Notes under the pieces: generated by a model | What the model saw: only the letters and a program-made list of their open reading frames with translations | Told to the model about the DNA's origin: nothing | The model's database searches: none | Part shown: positions 26,044 through 34,341 of the stretch, in pieces | Numbering within the stretch: position 1 is the stretch's first letter | Layout: each line of letters opens with the position of its first letter | Made by a program: the position numbers and the translations under genes | Source of the DNA: Streptomyces sp. NBC_01241 | Lineage (GTDB): Bacteria > Actinomycetota > Actinomycetes > Streptomycetales > Streptomycetaceae | Direction of reading: 5' to 3' | DNA: 64,000 nt | NCBI RefSeq assembly: GCF_041435435.1 | Contig: NZ_CP108494.1 | Coordinates: 3,134,501 to 3,198,500, forward strand

Positions 26044-26597
26044 CTCGGTTCCACCGTCTGGATCTTGTCACCGTGACCAGCCACGACGCTCGCGATGTTG
26101 TTCAGGGAATCACCACCCTCGACCGGGTCGAAGTAGATCGAATGCGCGGGCAGGTCTCCGGTCATGAGCCCCGTGAGGCCGGTGTCCTCGCCGGGGGCGA
26201 CGCTGAAGTGATGACCTCCAAAATGGTTGTCGGCCGGGTCAGTGCCGAACCAGTTCTTCTTAGGACCGTACTCGCTCCCCGGAGCGACGTACTCCAGAAG
26301 GTTGGGCGTGGGAAGGTTGGTCACCTGGTCGTTCTCCGCCGCCCCAACGTAGACGTGGTCGGCGCCCACGCCGAGGTCGGCGGTGTCGACGCCGACACCG
26401 GGGCTGCCGACGAGGACCACGTCGTCGGCGGGGATTCCGCCGGGTTGCGGAGTGGCCTGGCCCACGGTCAAGGATCCGTATGAGTGACCAATGGCCGTCA
26501 CATGCGGTGATCCGGATTCCCGAATGCCGTCCAAGAAACTGTCGTAGGCCGGGGCGCCGACCTTGGCGTTGTCATCGTCCTGAGCGTCCTCGATGCA
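26040..26597 (-). CDS. Orphan alpha/beta-hydrolase C-terminal module B
   Basis: An open frame of 185 codons after a TGA at 26598-26600, homologous to the full-length hydrolase from about its residue 405 onwards. KVGAPAYDSFLDGI and VTAIGHSYGSLTVG mirror GAPAYNSFMDSL and LTAIGHSYGSFTVG. The downstream VLVGSPGVGVD, GAAENDQVT and LPAHSIYFDP supply the remaining catalytic elements. No ATG or GTG lies at the 5' end; only a TTG at 26534 would start it. The lipoprotein A stop is 30 nt upstream. The coding region is intact with no internal stops, which argues against plain decay. Confidence 0.7.
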   Translation of the reverse strand, partial: CIEDAQDDDNAKVGAPAYDSFLDGIRESGSPHVTAIGHSYGSLTVGQATPQPGGIPADDVVLVGSPGVGVDTADLGVGADHVYVGAAENDQVTNLPTPNLLEYVAPGSEYGPKKNWFGTDPADNHFGGHHFSVAPGEDTGLTGLMTGDLPAHSIYFDPVEGGDSLNNIASVVAGHGDKIQTVEPR

Positions 26598-26626
26598 TCA
26601 ACAGTGTGGGCCGCGACGCGTCAACG

Positions 26627-27202
26627 TCAGCCGGGGCTCGGAGTCGCCGAAGGAAGCGGAGTTTCTACCGACCAAAAGTCGGAGTGCACGTTGGGACGAG
26701 GAATCTCCACGCCTTCATAGGCGGGGCCGTTGGGCTGAGTGGTGGGGGCGGCGACCTCGGACTTTTCGACACAGGGGCTGTTGACCTCGAAGTGCGCCTG
26801 CCCCTTGTCCGCAATGGACAAATTGATACCGAATCCGTCGGGCGTCCTGGCGAAGATGGCCGGAAATTTCCTGCTCGAATTCACTGAATGGACCTTATAG
26901 CCGCTTTTCTTCCAGAACCGCTCGACCATTCCCAAGAAGTTTCCACGTCGCTGCTCGGAAATAACTGTCATCACTGTCCGAATGCGGCTCACGTCACAGC
27001 TTCCAGTTGATGTATCGTCATGGGCCCACTGGACCTCCGGCCTGATGGCTCCGATGGTCGCATCCAGCATTTTATCCGCATGCTCCGCCGCTTCTTGCAT
27101 GTTCATGGCCGTCGCGACTCCCTTCTTTTCCAGGATTCCACATCCAGCGAGCAATATAACTACCGAGGCAACGGGTGCAGCCCACTTCACCAATCGATTC
27201 AC
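26627..27202 (-). CDS. Lipoprotein A, partner of the full-length hydrolase
   Basis: A 191-aa lipoprotein. The GTG at 27202 is preferred over an ATG two codons upstream because GGAGGA lies 6 nt before it. It also recreates the GTGA overlap with the hydrolase stop seen in the other two pairs. The signal peptide ends VVILLAGC. The mature domain has a helix (NMQEAAEHADKMLDATIGAI), GSCDVSR, the core VISEQRRGNFLGMVERFW, and NSPCVE, with a Pro-rich C-terminal tail. The outer-face membrane anchor would place it where it could intercept an incoming membrane-active lipase. That role is inferred, by analogy with staphylococcal TilA. Confidence 0.8.
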   Translation of the reverse strand: MNRLVKWAAPVASVVILLAGCGILEKKGVATAMNMQEAAEHADKMLDATIGAIRPEVQWAHDDTSTGSCDVSRIRTVMTVISEQRRGNFLGMVERFWKKSGYKVHSVNSSRKFPAIFARTPDGFGINLSIADKGQAHFEVNSPCVEKSEVAAPTTQPNGPAYEGVEIPRPNVHSDFWSVETPLPSATPSPG

Positions 27203-29001
27203 CGCCATTCCTCCGTCTGAATGTCTTGAGGCTTCCCCGCGACGATCTGGGCGATATTCCGCGCGGACACGTCATCCTTCTCTGGCGTGAAGTATTGAGA
27301 ATGGGCATCGAATCCACCCAGATCAAGGATGGGACGAGGCCCGTCGTCGACCTTGAAGCGCCTCGCGCCGAAGGCCTCGCTGGCCGGATCCTTGCCAAAG
27401 TAAAGGTCGTCGTCACCCTGGTCGGCGATGTCCCCGGCCACGTACGCGGCCGGTGGCCCTCCAACCATTAGCCCCATGAAGCCCGCCACGACCTGCTGTT
27501 TCGAAGGGAACTTGGTCACCGGATCGTTCTCCGCCGCTCCAACGAACACGTGGTCCTTGCCGACACCGAGATCCTCGGCCTTGTCGACACCGGTACCAGG
27601 GCTGCCGAGAAGGATGATGTCGTCCGCGCCCGGAATACCACCGTCCCGGTGCGCCGCCGTCCCGACGGTGAACGATCCGTAGGAGTGCCCGATCGCTGTC
27701 AGGTGCGGGTCCTTGTTCTCGTTGGTGACCTGCAGACTGTCCATGAAGCTGTTGTAGGCGGGGGCACCTTGCTCAGCGTCGCTCGCGCCCATGACATCGA
27801 CATCCTGCGGGGCGTCGTAGCCGAGCCAGACAATGGCCGCACTGGACGAGTCAAACTTTCGCGCCCCCTTCGCGGTGTCCATGCCCCGCTGCAAGGTGTC
27901 ATCGACGAAGTCTTTGTCCAACTTGGTCTGGAATCCCGGCACATACGCCGAGACATTGCGCGAGGTATCCGGATTCCCGTACGCCACAATGACTCGGCCA
28001 TTGCCCTCATCGCCGATGCCCAGCAGGTACATCGGCACCTTGGAGGGCTCACTGAGCTTGGTCTGGATCCCCCGGAGCGCCTCAAGCTTGGTCTGGGCAT
28101 CTGTGCCGCCCTGCCGCTCCAACGTGTCGATGAGCACCGGAAGATGGTTCCGGTTCGCCTCGTCCCGCGCCACAGCCGGAATACCGTCGAGGTTCCCGAC
28201 GAGGTCCGGAGCGACCTCAAGGTACTCCTGCCGCTGCTCCTCGGTCAGACCGTCCCACCACTCCTTGCGCTGGGCAGGCGACTTGTCCTGCGGAACGCCG
28301 TGCCTCAGATACGTGTCAGCGGTGGAACGCACCGCCGCCGTGTCGTGGTGTACGTCCTCCAGCGTTGCCGTGGTGACATCGAGTCCCTTGGCTGCTTTGA
28401 GCTTGCTCAGGACCTCCGCGTACCGGCCATCGATCTCTGCAGCGGACCGAACCGCCCGCGAGATATTGTCCGCGATGCCCTGAGCCTTCGCGGCATTCGG
28501 GTTGGGGTCGAAGCGCCCTCCAGGGACCCCGGGCTGCTCACTCAGTCCCGGCGCTTCCAGCGGGAGCCGTGCGCTGCCCCGGGCGGACCCTCCCGGGGCT
28601 TCCTTCTCCCCGAGAAGTGTCTCGCCGGCCGCTGCCGGATAGCTCACCGAGCCGTCTGCGTGAACGGTGAACTTCAGGTTCTCCGCGTCCTCCAGAGCCT
28701 GCATGAGCTGCTTCTGCGGACCGGCGAGTTCTGAGGCGAGGCCGTTGAGTGCCGTCCGGATCAGGCCGGCCTCAGTATGCACGTACTGGAAATTTCGGCT
28801 CAGCCGCTCCAACCGCTTGATGGCGGCCCCCGCCGACTCGCTCTTCTGCGTCTCACGCAGTTTCGCCGTCATCGCCCTGTCGGTCGTTGCCCGATCGGAA
28901 TCAGCCCGGCCCGAGACCTCGTTCCAGCCGTCGCCGGCATCTTCGAACACCAATGGCTTCAGGTCTCGCAACAGCTGCCAGGTCAGCGTCGTGCCGGTCA
29001 C
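27199..29001 (-). CDS. Alpha/beta-hydrolase (DUF1023) with helical T7SS-type N-terminus; candidate lipase toxin
   Basis: A 600-aa protein. Residues 1-110 are helical with TWQLLRDLKP and DGWNEVSGRA, resembling WXG/LXG targeting regions. The segment around 120-330 is charged and helical. The DUF1023 alpha/beta-hydrolase domain occupies about 330-600. The nucleophile Ser440 is in LTAIGHSYGSFTVG, the probable acid is in GAAENDPVTKF, and the His is in FDAHSQYFTP. No Sec signal is present, consistent with type VII-type export. It starts by ATGA overlap with a small WXG-like gene and ends by GTGA overlap with a lipoprotein gene. The toxin assignment is inference; a housekeeping esterase is the alternative. 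Confidence 0.8.
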   Translation of the reverse strand: MTGTTLTWQLLRDLKPLVFEDAGDGWNEVSGRADSDRATTDRAMTAKLRETQKSESAGAAIKRLERLSRNFQYVHTEAGLIRTALNGLASELAGPQKQLMQALEDAENLKFTVHADGSVSYPAAAGETLLGEKEAPGGSARGSARLPLEAPGLSEQPGVPGGRFDPNPNAAKAQGIADNISRAVRSAAEIDGRYAEVLSKLKAAKGLDVTTATLEDVHHDTAAVRSTADTYLRHGVPQDKSPAQRKEWWDGLTEEQRQEYLEVAPDLVGNLDGIPAVARDEANRNHLPVLIDTLERQGGTDAQTKLEALRGIQTKLSEPSKVPMYLLGIGDEGNGRVIVAYGNPDTSRNVSAYVPGFQTKLDKDFVDDTLQRGMDTAKGARKFDSSSAAIVWLGYDAPQDVDVMGASDAEQGAPAYNSFMDSLQVTNENKDPHLTAIGHSYGSFTVGTAAHRDGGIPGADDIILLGSPGTGVDKAEDLGVGKDHVFVGAAENDPVTKFPSKQQVVAGFMGLMVGGPPAAYVAGDIADQGDDDLYFGKDPASEAFGARRFKVDDGPRPILDLGGFDAHSQYFTPEKDDVSARNIAQIVAGKPQDIQTEEWR

Positions 29002-29468
29002 CGGCGATCACCCTTTTTCATCGCACCGAAAGAGTTCTTCACCGCGGTCTCGGTCTCGCCCATCTCCTTTGCGACCTTCGACAACGCTCCCTCCAGGAAC
29101 CCGCATTCGTCCCGCAGACTGGCAAGCCGCTCCTCCCAGGACTCCCGTACCGCCGTCATCGCTGTCAAGGACGAGAGTCCTTTCGCCCCGGAAGCAACAC
29201 CCTCACGCGCGGTGCCGAGACGATTGCGGCTCAGTGCCGTGTTGGTCCGCAAGGTGCCCGCGGCACCGGACGCGCTGGTCCAAGGTCCTTCACTGTGCTT
29301 CAGACCTTCCCCGCCGCCCTCAACCGCAGGCGTGGGCGAGCCTCCCGAACGATCGGGACCAGCAGAAGCCAGTGCCATACGCGCCGTTGCCCCATCGGCT
29401 GTCCCAGTCCTGGGCCGATCCGCGAGATCGAGCAATTCCTGCCACTGGTCCGAATACTGCACAGCCAC
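28998..29468 (-). CDS. Small WXG-like helical protein, partner of the hydrolase
   Basis: About 156 aa, helical, starting VAVQYSDQWQELLDLA at GTG 29468; a GTG at 29462 is equally possible because GGGGGA lies just upstream. It has tryptophans spaced as in ESAT-6-like proteins (SEGPWTSASGAAG and VRESWEERLASLRDEC) and a Lys-rich C-terminus. Proteins of this type form heterodimers with, or chaperone, type VII secreted effectors. Its stop overlaps the hydrolase start (ATGA), so stoichiometric production is likely. A further upstream in-frame extension (to 29606) is Cys/Pro/Arg-rich and unlikely to be coding. Confidence 0.7.
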   Translation of the reverse strand: MAVQYSDQWQELLDLADRPRTGTADGATARMALASAGPDRSGGSPTPAVEGGGEGLKHSEGPWTSASGAAGTLRTNTALSRNRLGTAREGVASGAKGLSSLTAMTAVRESWEERLASLRDECGFLEGALSKVAKEMGETETAVKNSFGAMKKGDRR

Positions 29469-29798
29469 AATCCCCCGATTCTTCCCCAACGCGCCTCTAT
29501 CGCCGTCCGGGTGACGGTAACTGGTCACCCCACATGGTGTGCAAGCGCGAAGAGGACTCACCGCCAGATATGACTCCGCGGACGTAGCACCTGCTGAGCA
29601 GGGCACACAAGAGCGATCGTCCTCGGATCAAGAGTCCCCAGGTCTCCGTATCCGTACTTGCTCGCAAGTTGACGCCCGCACCTCGGGCCTCGCCTTCCTG
29701 TTGACCACCATCCGCCAGGGTTCGCTCACCGAGCGCCGGAGCTCATACGTCTTCCCGAACGGCTGATCGACTCGGCAGAGGTAGACGTCCGGGCGTGG

Positions 29799-29978
29799 TC
29801 ACCCTTGAGGGAAAGCTGTTTCGCGGAGTTCTCGGGCCATGTCACCGAGCTTCCCGAACCGATCAACGTGGATGGCGATCTCACCCTCGATTCCACCGCT
29901 GCCCGGCCCGCCATGCGCGGGCAACGCGAGCAGCTTGGAGAGCGACTCCAGCTCCGTGATCACCGTCCGGTACGACAT
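29799..29978 (-). pseudogene. Possible remnant or 59-aa small helical protein
   Basis: The frame 29799-30014 encodes NQWAEAASLFMSYRTVITEL, then GEIAIHVDRFGKLGDMAREL, ending ETAFPQG. This has the amphipathic composition of WXG/EspC-like proteins. An ATG at 29978 gives 59 codons but has no clear ribosome-binding site. The same frame runs open beyond the stop (VYLCRVDQPFGKTYELRR...), so a longer gene may be decaying here. The rest of 29469-30103 shows nothing I can support. Confidence 0.35.
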
Positions 29979-30103
29979 GAACAGCGAAGCCGCCTCGGCC
30001 CACTGGTTCTGGCTTCAGCGCGGAGCGATCACTGTAGTCAGCGCCGGTAACACAGCGCCCCAGGGTTGCATCCGCAACCCGGAGCACACCATCCGTGCAG
30101 GGC

Positions 30104-32440
30104 TCAGGACTTGGGGGTCGCCACCGCCGCCTGGGGTCTGATGGGGAGGCGGTTGATCGGGCGGCCGGTGGCGGATCGTACGGCTGCGGCTACGGCTGCC
30201 GGGGAGGTGACCACCGGGATCGCCGAGGCGGGCTTGGCGCCGAAGGGAGCCACCACGTCACGTTCTTCGACGAGTTCGACGATGCGGATGTCCGGGGCGT
30301 CCAGGGCGGTCGGGAGCGCGTAGCCGGTGAGGTCGGGGTGACGGATCAGGCCGCGGGCGCTGCGGAGGTTCTCGGTGAGGGCGGCGCCGATGCCCTGGGT
30401 GATGCCCGCCTCGATGCGGGTCGCGAGCTGGGACGGGTTGAGGACCCGGCCGACGTCCTGGGCGACCGCCATCTCGACGACCCGTACGGAGCCGAGTTCG
30501 ATGTCGACGTCCACCACCGCGCGGATCGCGCAGAAGGCGAGGCCGACGAAGGCGTCGCCCTGGCCCGACTCGTCCAGGGGTTCGGTCGGGTGGGGGCGGC
30601 ACTGGGCGGTGGCCCAGAGTTCCTTGCCGTCCATCGCCTCCGTGACCGTCGTGGACAGCACCCCGTCGTACGAGGTGATCCTGCCGCCGGAGATCTGCAG
30701 CAGCTCCGTGGACATGCCGAACTGGTGGGCCAGGGGCTGGAGCAGCTGCGTACGGACCATCTTGGCCGCGCGTTCCACCGCTCCGGCCGAGACCCAGGTG
30801 TGGCGGCCGTGCGTCGCCGGGCCCGCCGGGGGCTGGTCGGTGTCGACGGACGCCACGTGGACCTCTTCGATGCCCAGCGTCTCCTGGACCACCTGGCGGG
30901 CGAGGGTCGAGAAGCCCTGGCCCGTCTCGACCGCGGCGCAGATGACCGTGGCGATGCCGTCGTGGACCCGGACCGTGGCCGTCGAGACCTCGTCGGTGCC
31001 CTCCGCGCCGAGCATGTGGACCATGCCGAGCGCGTAGCCGACGCCTCGGCGCACCGCGCCGGGTTCGCCCGCGCCCTCCGGGCCGCCGGGGAGCAGCCAG
31101 TCGTCCTCCGGAGCGTCCTTGGGGAGGGACGGGAGCGGGAAGTCCCGTACGGCGGTGAGCAGTTCGGACACCGGCGCCGGGCACGTCACTGTCTGGCCCG
31201 TGGGCAGGATGTCGCCGGTGGACAGGACGTTGCGCAGGCGCAGCTCGGCCGGGTCGATGCCGAGCTTGGCGGCCAGCTTGTCCATCTGGCCCTCGTACGC
31301 AGCGCAGACCTGCATCGCGCCCTCGCCGCGCACATGGCCCGACGGCGGGTTGTTCGTACGCACCGCCCAGCCCTCGATGAAGGCGTGCGGGACGACGTAC
31401 GGGCCGCAGGCGAACGCGACCGCCGCGGCCAGCGACTCGGACGAGGCGTCGGCGTACGCGCCCGCGTCGAGCAGGATCTGCGCCTCGACCTTCACCAGCC
31501 GGCCCTCGGCGTCCGCGTGGTGGCGGTAGCGCAGGAGCGTGGGGTGGCGGTGGGCGTGGCCGAGGAAGGACTCCTCGCGGGTGGCGGCCAGTTTGACCGG
31601 GCAGCCGGTACGCAGCGCGAGCAGTCCCAGCGGCAGCTGGAAGCCGGGGTCCTCGCGGTCGCCGGTGGCGCCGGGGACTCCGGTGACGACGACCTTCACC
31701 CGGTCCGGTTCGAGGCCGAAGCAGGCGGCGGCGAGATCGCGGTCGGTGTGCGGGTCGGTGGAGGCCGTGTAGATCTCCACGCCGCCGTCGGGACGGGGCA
31801 CGGCGAGCCCGGCCTCGGCGCCGATCGGGGCCGGGTCCTGGCGGCCGATGCGGTAGAGGCCCTCGACGACGACCTCGCCAGTGGCCTCCGGATCGCCGTA
31901 ACGCAGCGGGATGTGGCGGATCAGATTGCCGTCGGGGTGCAGCGGTTCGGCGGCGAAGGCCTTCTCCGGGTCCGTGACCGGTTCGAGCACCTCGTACTCG
32001 ACGGCGATGGCCGCGGCGGCGAGACGTGCCGTGTCGGGGTGGTCGGCGGCGACCGCGGCGATCGGCTCGCCGTGGTGGCGGACCAGGTCGGAGGCGAAGA
32101 CCGGGCGGTCGACGACCTTGCGCCCGTACACACCCTCCCCGGGGACGTCCTCGTGCGTGACGACGGCCCGTACCCCCGGCATCTCGACGGCGCCCGAGGT
32201 GTCGATGGACAGGATGCGGGCGTGCGGGTGCGGGGAACGGAGTACGGCCGCCCACAGCAGGCCCTCGGCCCAGAGATCGGCGGCGTACGGGAAGGTGCCC
32301 TCGGTCTTCGCACGCGCGTCGGCGGGCAGGAGGGAGACGCCCAGGCCGAGCGCGGTCGGCTCGGTGTCGGGTCCGTCGGACGCCGGGGTGGTGATCCGTG
32401 TGCTGGTCGCGTTGGCCGCGGTGGCCGCGTCGTTGCTCAC
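30104..32440 (-). CDS. Xanthine-dehydrogenase-family molybdopterin-binding subunit
   Basis: A 778-aa large subunit of a xanthine oxidase-type molybdenum hydroxylase. The N-terminal aldehyde-oxidase a/b-hammerhead domain (GTFPYAADLWAEGLLWAAVL, RSPHPHARIL) is followed by the molybdopterin-binding domain with HVRGEGAMQV and GQGFSTLARQVVQETLG. The protein ends with the conserved NPSQLATRIEAGITQGIG. The GTG at 32440 overlaps the 2Fe-2S subunit stop (GTGA). With the next two genes it forms an FAD / 2Fe-2S / Mo-cofactor three-subunit enzyme. The substrate (purine or another heterocycle or aldehyde) is not determinable. It is cytoplasmic. Confidence 0.92.
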   Translation of the reverse strand: MSNDAATAANATSTRITTPASDGPDTEPTALGLGVSLLPADARAKTEGTFPYAADLWAEGLLWAAVLRSPHPHARILSIDTSGAVEMPGVRAVVTHEDVPGEGVYGRKVVDRPVFASDLVRHHGEPIAAVAADHPDTARLAAAAIAVEYEVLEPVTDPEKAFAAEPLHPDGNLIRHIPLRYGDPEATGEVVVEGLYRIGRQDPAPIGAEAGLAVPRPDGGVEIYTASTDPHTDRDLAAACFGLEPDRVKVVVTGVPGATGDREDPGFQLPLGLLALRTGCPVKLAATREESFLGHAHRHPTLLRYRHHADAEGRLVKVEAQILLDAGAYADASSESLAAAVAFACGPYVVPHAFIEGWAVRTNNPPSGHVRGEGAMQVCAAYEGQMDKLAAKLGIDPAELRLRNVLSTGDILPTGQTVTCPAPVSELLTAVRDFPLPSLPKDAPEDDWLLPGGPEGAGEPGAVRRGVGYALGMVHMLGAEGTDEVSTATVRVHDGIATVICAAVETGQGFSTLARQVVQETLGIEEVHVASVDTDQPPAGPATHGRHTWVSAGAVERAAKMVRTQLLQPLAHQFGMSTELLQISGGRITSYDGVLSTTVTEAMDGKELWATAQCRPHPTEPLDESGQGDAFVGLAFCAIRAVVDVDIELGSVRVVEMAVAQDVGRVLNPSQLATRIEAGITQGIGAALTENLRSARGLIRHPDLTGYALPTALDAPDIRIVELVEERDVVAPFGAKPASAIPVVTSPAAVAAAVRSATGRPINRLPIRPQAAVATPKS

Positions 32441-34341
32441 GCCATGCCTCCGTCCTGCGAGTGCGGCTGAACCCGGCCGGCGCCCGGGGCCGCCTGGTGG
32501 GGAATGCGGGCCTCGTCGGACTCCGGGGACGAGGAGTCCGACGAGGCTGCCGGGTCGGCGCTTGCCTCGCGGCCCGCGATGACCTCGTTCACGGCGTCGA
32601 GGACACCCCGGTAGCCGGAGCAGCGGCAGAGGTTGCCGCAGAGCGCCTGGCGCGTCTCCAGTTCGCTGGGGGCGTGGTTTCCCTCCAGCAGATCGTGGAC
32701 GGTCATCGCCATGCCGGGGATGCAGAAACCGCACTGGACGGCTCCGCACTTGGCGAGGGCGCGCTGGACGTCGGACGGCTCGCCGTCCACGGCCAGGCCC
32801 TCGACCGTACGGACCTCGCTGCCGGCCGCGGTCGCCGCCGGGACCAGACAGGAGGCGACCAGCCGGCCGTCCACCTGGACGTTGCAGGCACCGCACTCAC
32901 CTTGCGAGCAGCCGTCCTTGGCCCCGGCGAGGCCGAGGCGCTCGCGCAGCACGTAGAGGAGCGACTCGCCGATCCAGGCATCGGTGACGGGGCGGTCGGC
33001 GCCGTTCACATGCAGGACGTAGGAGGCGGCCGGGTGCTCACTGGGGAGATCGACGGGCCGGGTGTCGGACGGCTGGACTTCGAGGGGCTGGGACTCGGAG
33101 GACTGGGACTCGGAGGGCCGGGACTCGGGGGGTTGCCCTTCGGAGAGCTCGGCTTCGAGTGGCGGGGCTTCCAGCGGGGCGTTCGGCAGTGGCGTGTCGG
33201 TCGGCGACTGCTCGCCAGGATGCTCGGCCGGAGCGTCGTCCGGTACGGCGGTGTGGGGGGCCAGGGCCTGCGCGAGGTCCGCGTCGAGAACGGGGGTGCC
33301 TCCCGCGTCTCCCGCGTCTCCGGCGTCTCCGGCCGCCGGTACGGGGCCGTCCTCGGCGGACGTCTCCGGTGGCGGTGCCTCGTACGCCACGGAGGACGCC
33401 ACGGACGACGCCACGGAGGGCATCTCGGAAAGCAACGGGGAGTACGCCTCGGAGAGCTCCGCCACGGGCTCCATGACAGGCGCGAAATCGGCTCCCGGCG
33501 CGTGCTCCGGCTCGATGTCCGCTCCGGGAGCCGGCTCCACCGCCGGCGCGGGCTCGGGCTCGGGTTCCGCGACCGGCTGCTGTGTCGCCCACGGTGCGGG
33601 CGCACCGCCCGGCAGCGTGGCCGGTGGAGTCCGGTCCGCGTACCACTGGGAGGCCAGCGCCGAGGCGGCGAACTCGCCGGATTCCTCCGGGAGATCACCG
33701 TCGGCGACCGGAATCGTCCACTGGCCGGTGTGGCCGACGTGATCGGTGTGATCGGTGTGGGTGGTGTGGGCGGTGCGGTCGGTGTGACCGCCGTGGTCGG
33801 GCTGTACGCCGTGCTCGGTGTGGCCGACATGGGCGGTGTGGTCGGTGTGACCGCCGTGGTCGGGCTGTACGCCGTGCTCGGTGTGGTCGACGTGGGCGGC
33901 GTGGTCGGCCTGCTGGGCGAACGCGGTGGGCTCCGTGAAGTTCCACTGGCCCGTCGCGTCCGGTGTCTCCCGGTACTGCTCCTGCTGCGGGTACTCGTAC
34001 CCGTACTGCGTCTGCTGCTGGTTCGGGTCCGGCCAGTGCACCGCGCCGGGGGCCGGCTGCTCCGGTTCCGCGGCCCGCTCCTGCTGGCTCTGCGTCTGTA
34101 CGACCCAGCTGCCCGTGGCCGACGGGTCGAGACCGGCCGCGGGTGTCAGCGGCACGATCATCGGCGGTACATAGCCCTGGCCGGGCGCGGCCAGCGGGAT
34201 GTTCGCCAGGTCCTCCGGCGGCAGGTGGACGAAGGCGGTCGCCTCGGCGTCGTACTCGCCGCCCTGCGGCGTCGGCTGCCAGCCCCCGTGCTGCGGCTGC
34301 TCCCGCTGCCCGTGGTGTTCGTTGTGGTCCTCGTTGCTCAC
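32437..34341 (-). CDS. 2Fe-2S subunit of the molybdenum hydroxylase with a long disordered N-terminus
   Basis: 634 aa, about four times the usual 160-200 aa of this subunit. The C-terminal 200 residues are normal: a plant-type ferredoxin domain (KDGCSQGECGACNVQVDG) and the helical [2Fe-2S] domain (CGAVQCGFCIPGM, CGNLCRCSGY). The first roughly 430 residues are low complexity. They include a His/Asp-rich tract with 21-residue repeats (DHGGHTDHTAHVGHTEHG), then Pro/Glu/Ala-rich segments and PLE/PSESQ repeats. It overlaps the FAD subunit gene (ATGA) and the Mo subunit gene (GTGA). The extension may bind metal, serve as a linker or tether, or have no specific role. Confidence 0.9.
   Translation of the reverse strand: MSNEDHNEHHGQREQPQHGGWQPTPQGGEYDAEATAFVHLPPEDLANIPLAAPGQGYVPPMIVPLTPAAGLDPSATGSWVVQTQSQQERAAEPEQPAPGAVHWPDPNQQQTQYGYEYPQQEQYRETPDATGQWNFTEPTAFAQQADHAAHVDHTEHGVQPDHGGHTDHTAHVGHTEHGVQPDHGGHTDRTAHTTHTDHTDHVGHTGQWTIPVADGDLPEESGEFAASALASQWYADRTPPATLPGGAPAPWATQQPVAEPEPEPAPAVEPAPGADIEPEHAPGADFAPVMEPVAELSEAYSPLLSEMPSVASSVASSVAYEAPPPETSAEDGPVPAAGDAGDAGDAGGTPVLDADLAQALAPHTAVPDDAPAEHPGEQSPTDTPLPNAPLEAPPLEAELSEGQPPESRPSESQSSESQPLEVQPSDTRPVDLPSEHPAASYVLHVNGADRPVTDAWIGESLLYVLRERLGLAGAKDGCSQGECGACNVQVDGRLVASCLVPAATAAGSEVRTVEGLAVDGEPSDVQRALAKCGAVQCGFCIPGMAMTVHDLLEGNHAPSELETRQALCGNLCRCSGYRGVLDAVNEVIAGREASADPAASSDSSSPESDEARIPHQAAPGAGRVQPHSQDGGMA
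33785..33910 (-). repeat. Two copies of a 63-nt repeat in the 2Fe-2S subunit gene
   Basis: Nearly identical 63-nt units start at 33785 and 33848, encoding a 21-residue His/Asp-rich repeat. Shorter GGTGTG-type triplet repeats (HTDH) flank them. Confidence 0.85.

Noticed and set aside
30095..32470. A 791-codon plus-strand frame across the molybdopterin subunit gene
   Set aside because: Shadow frame; the minus strand has full family motifs and 4-nt operon overlaps.
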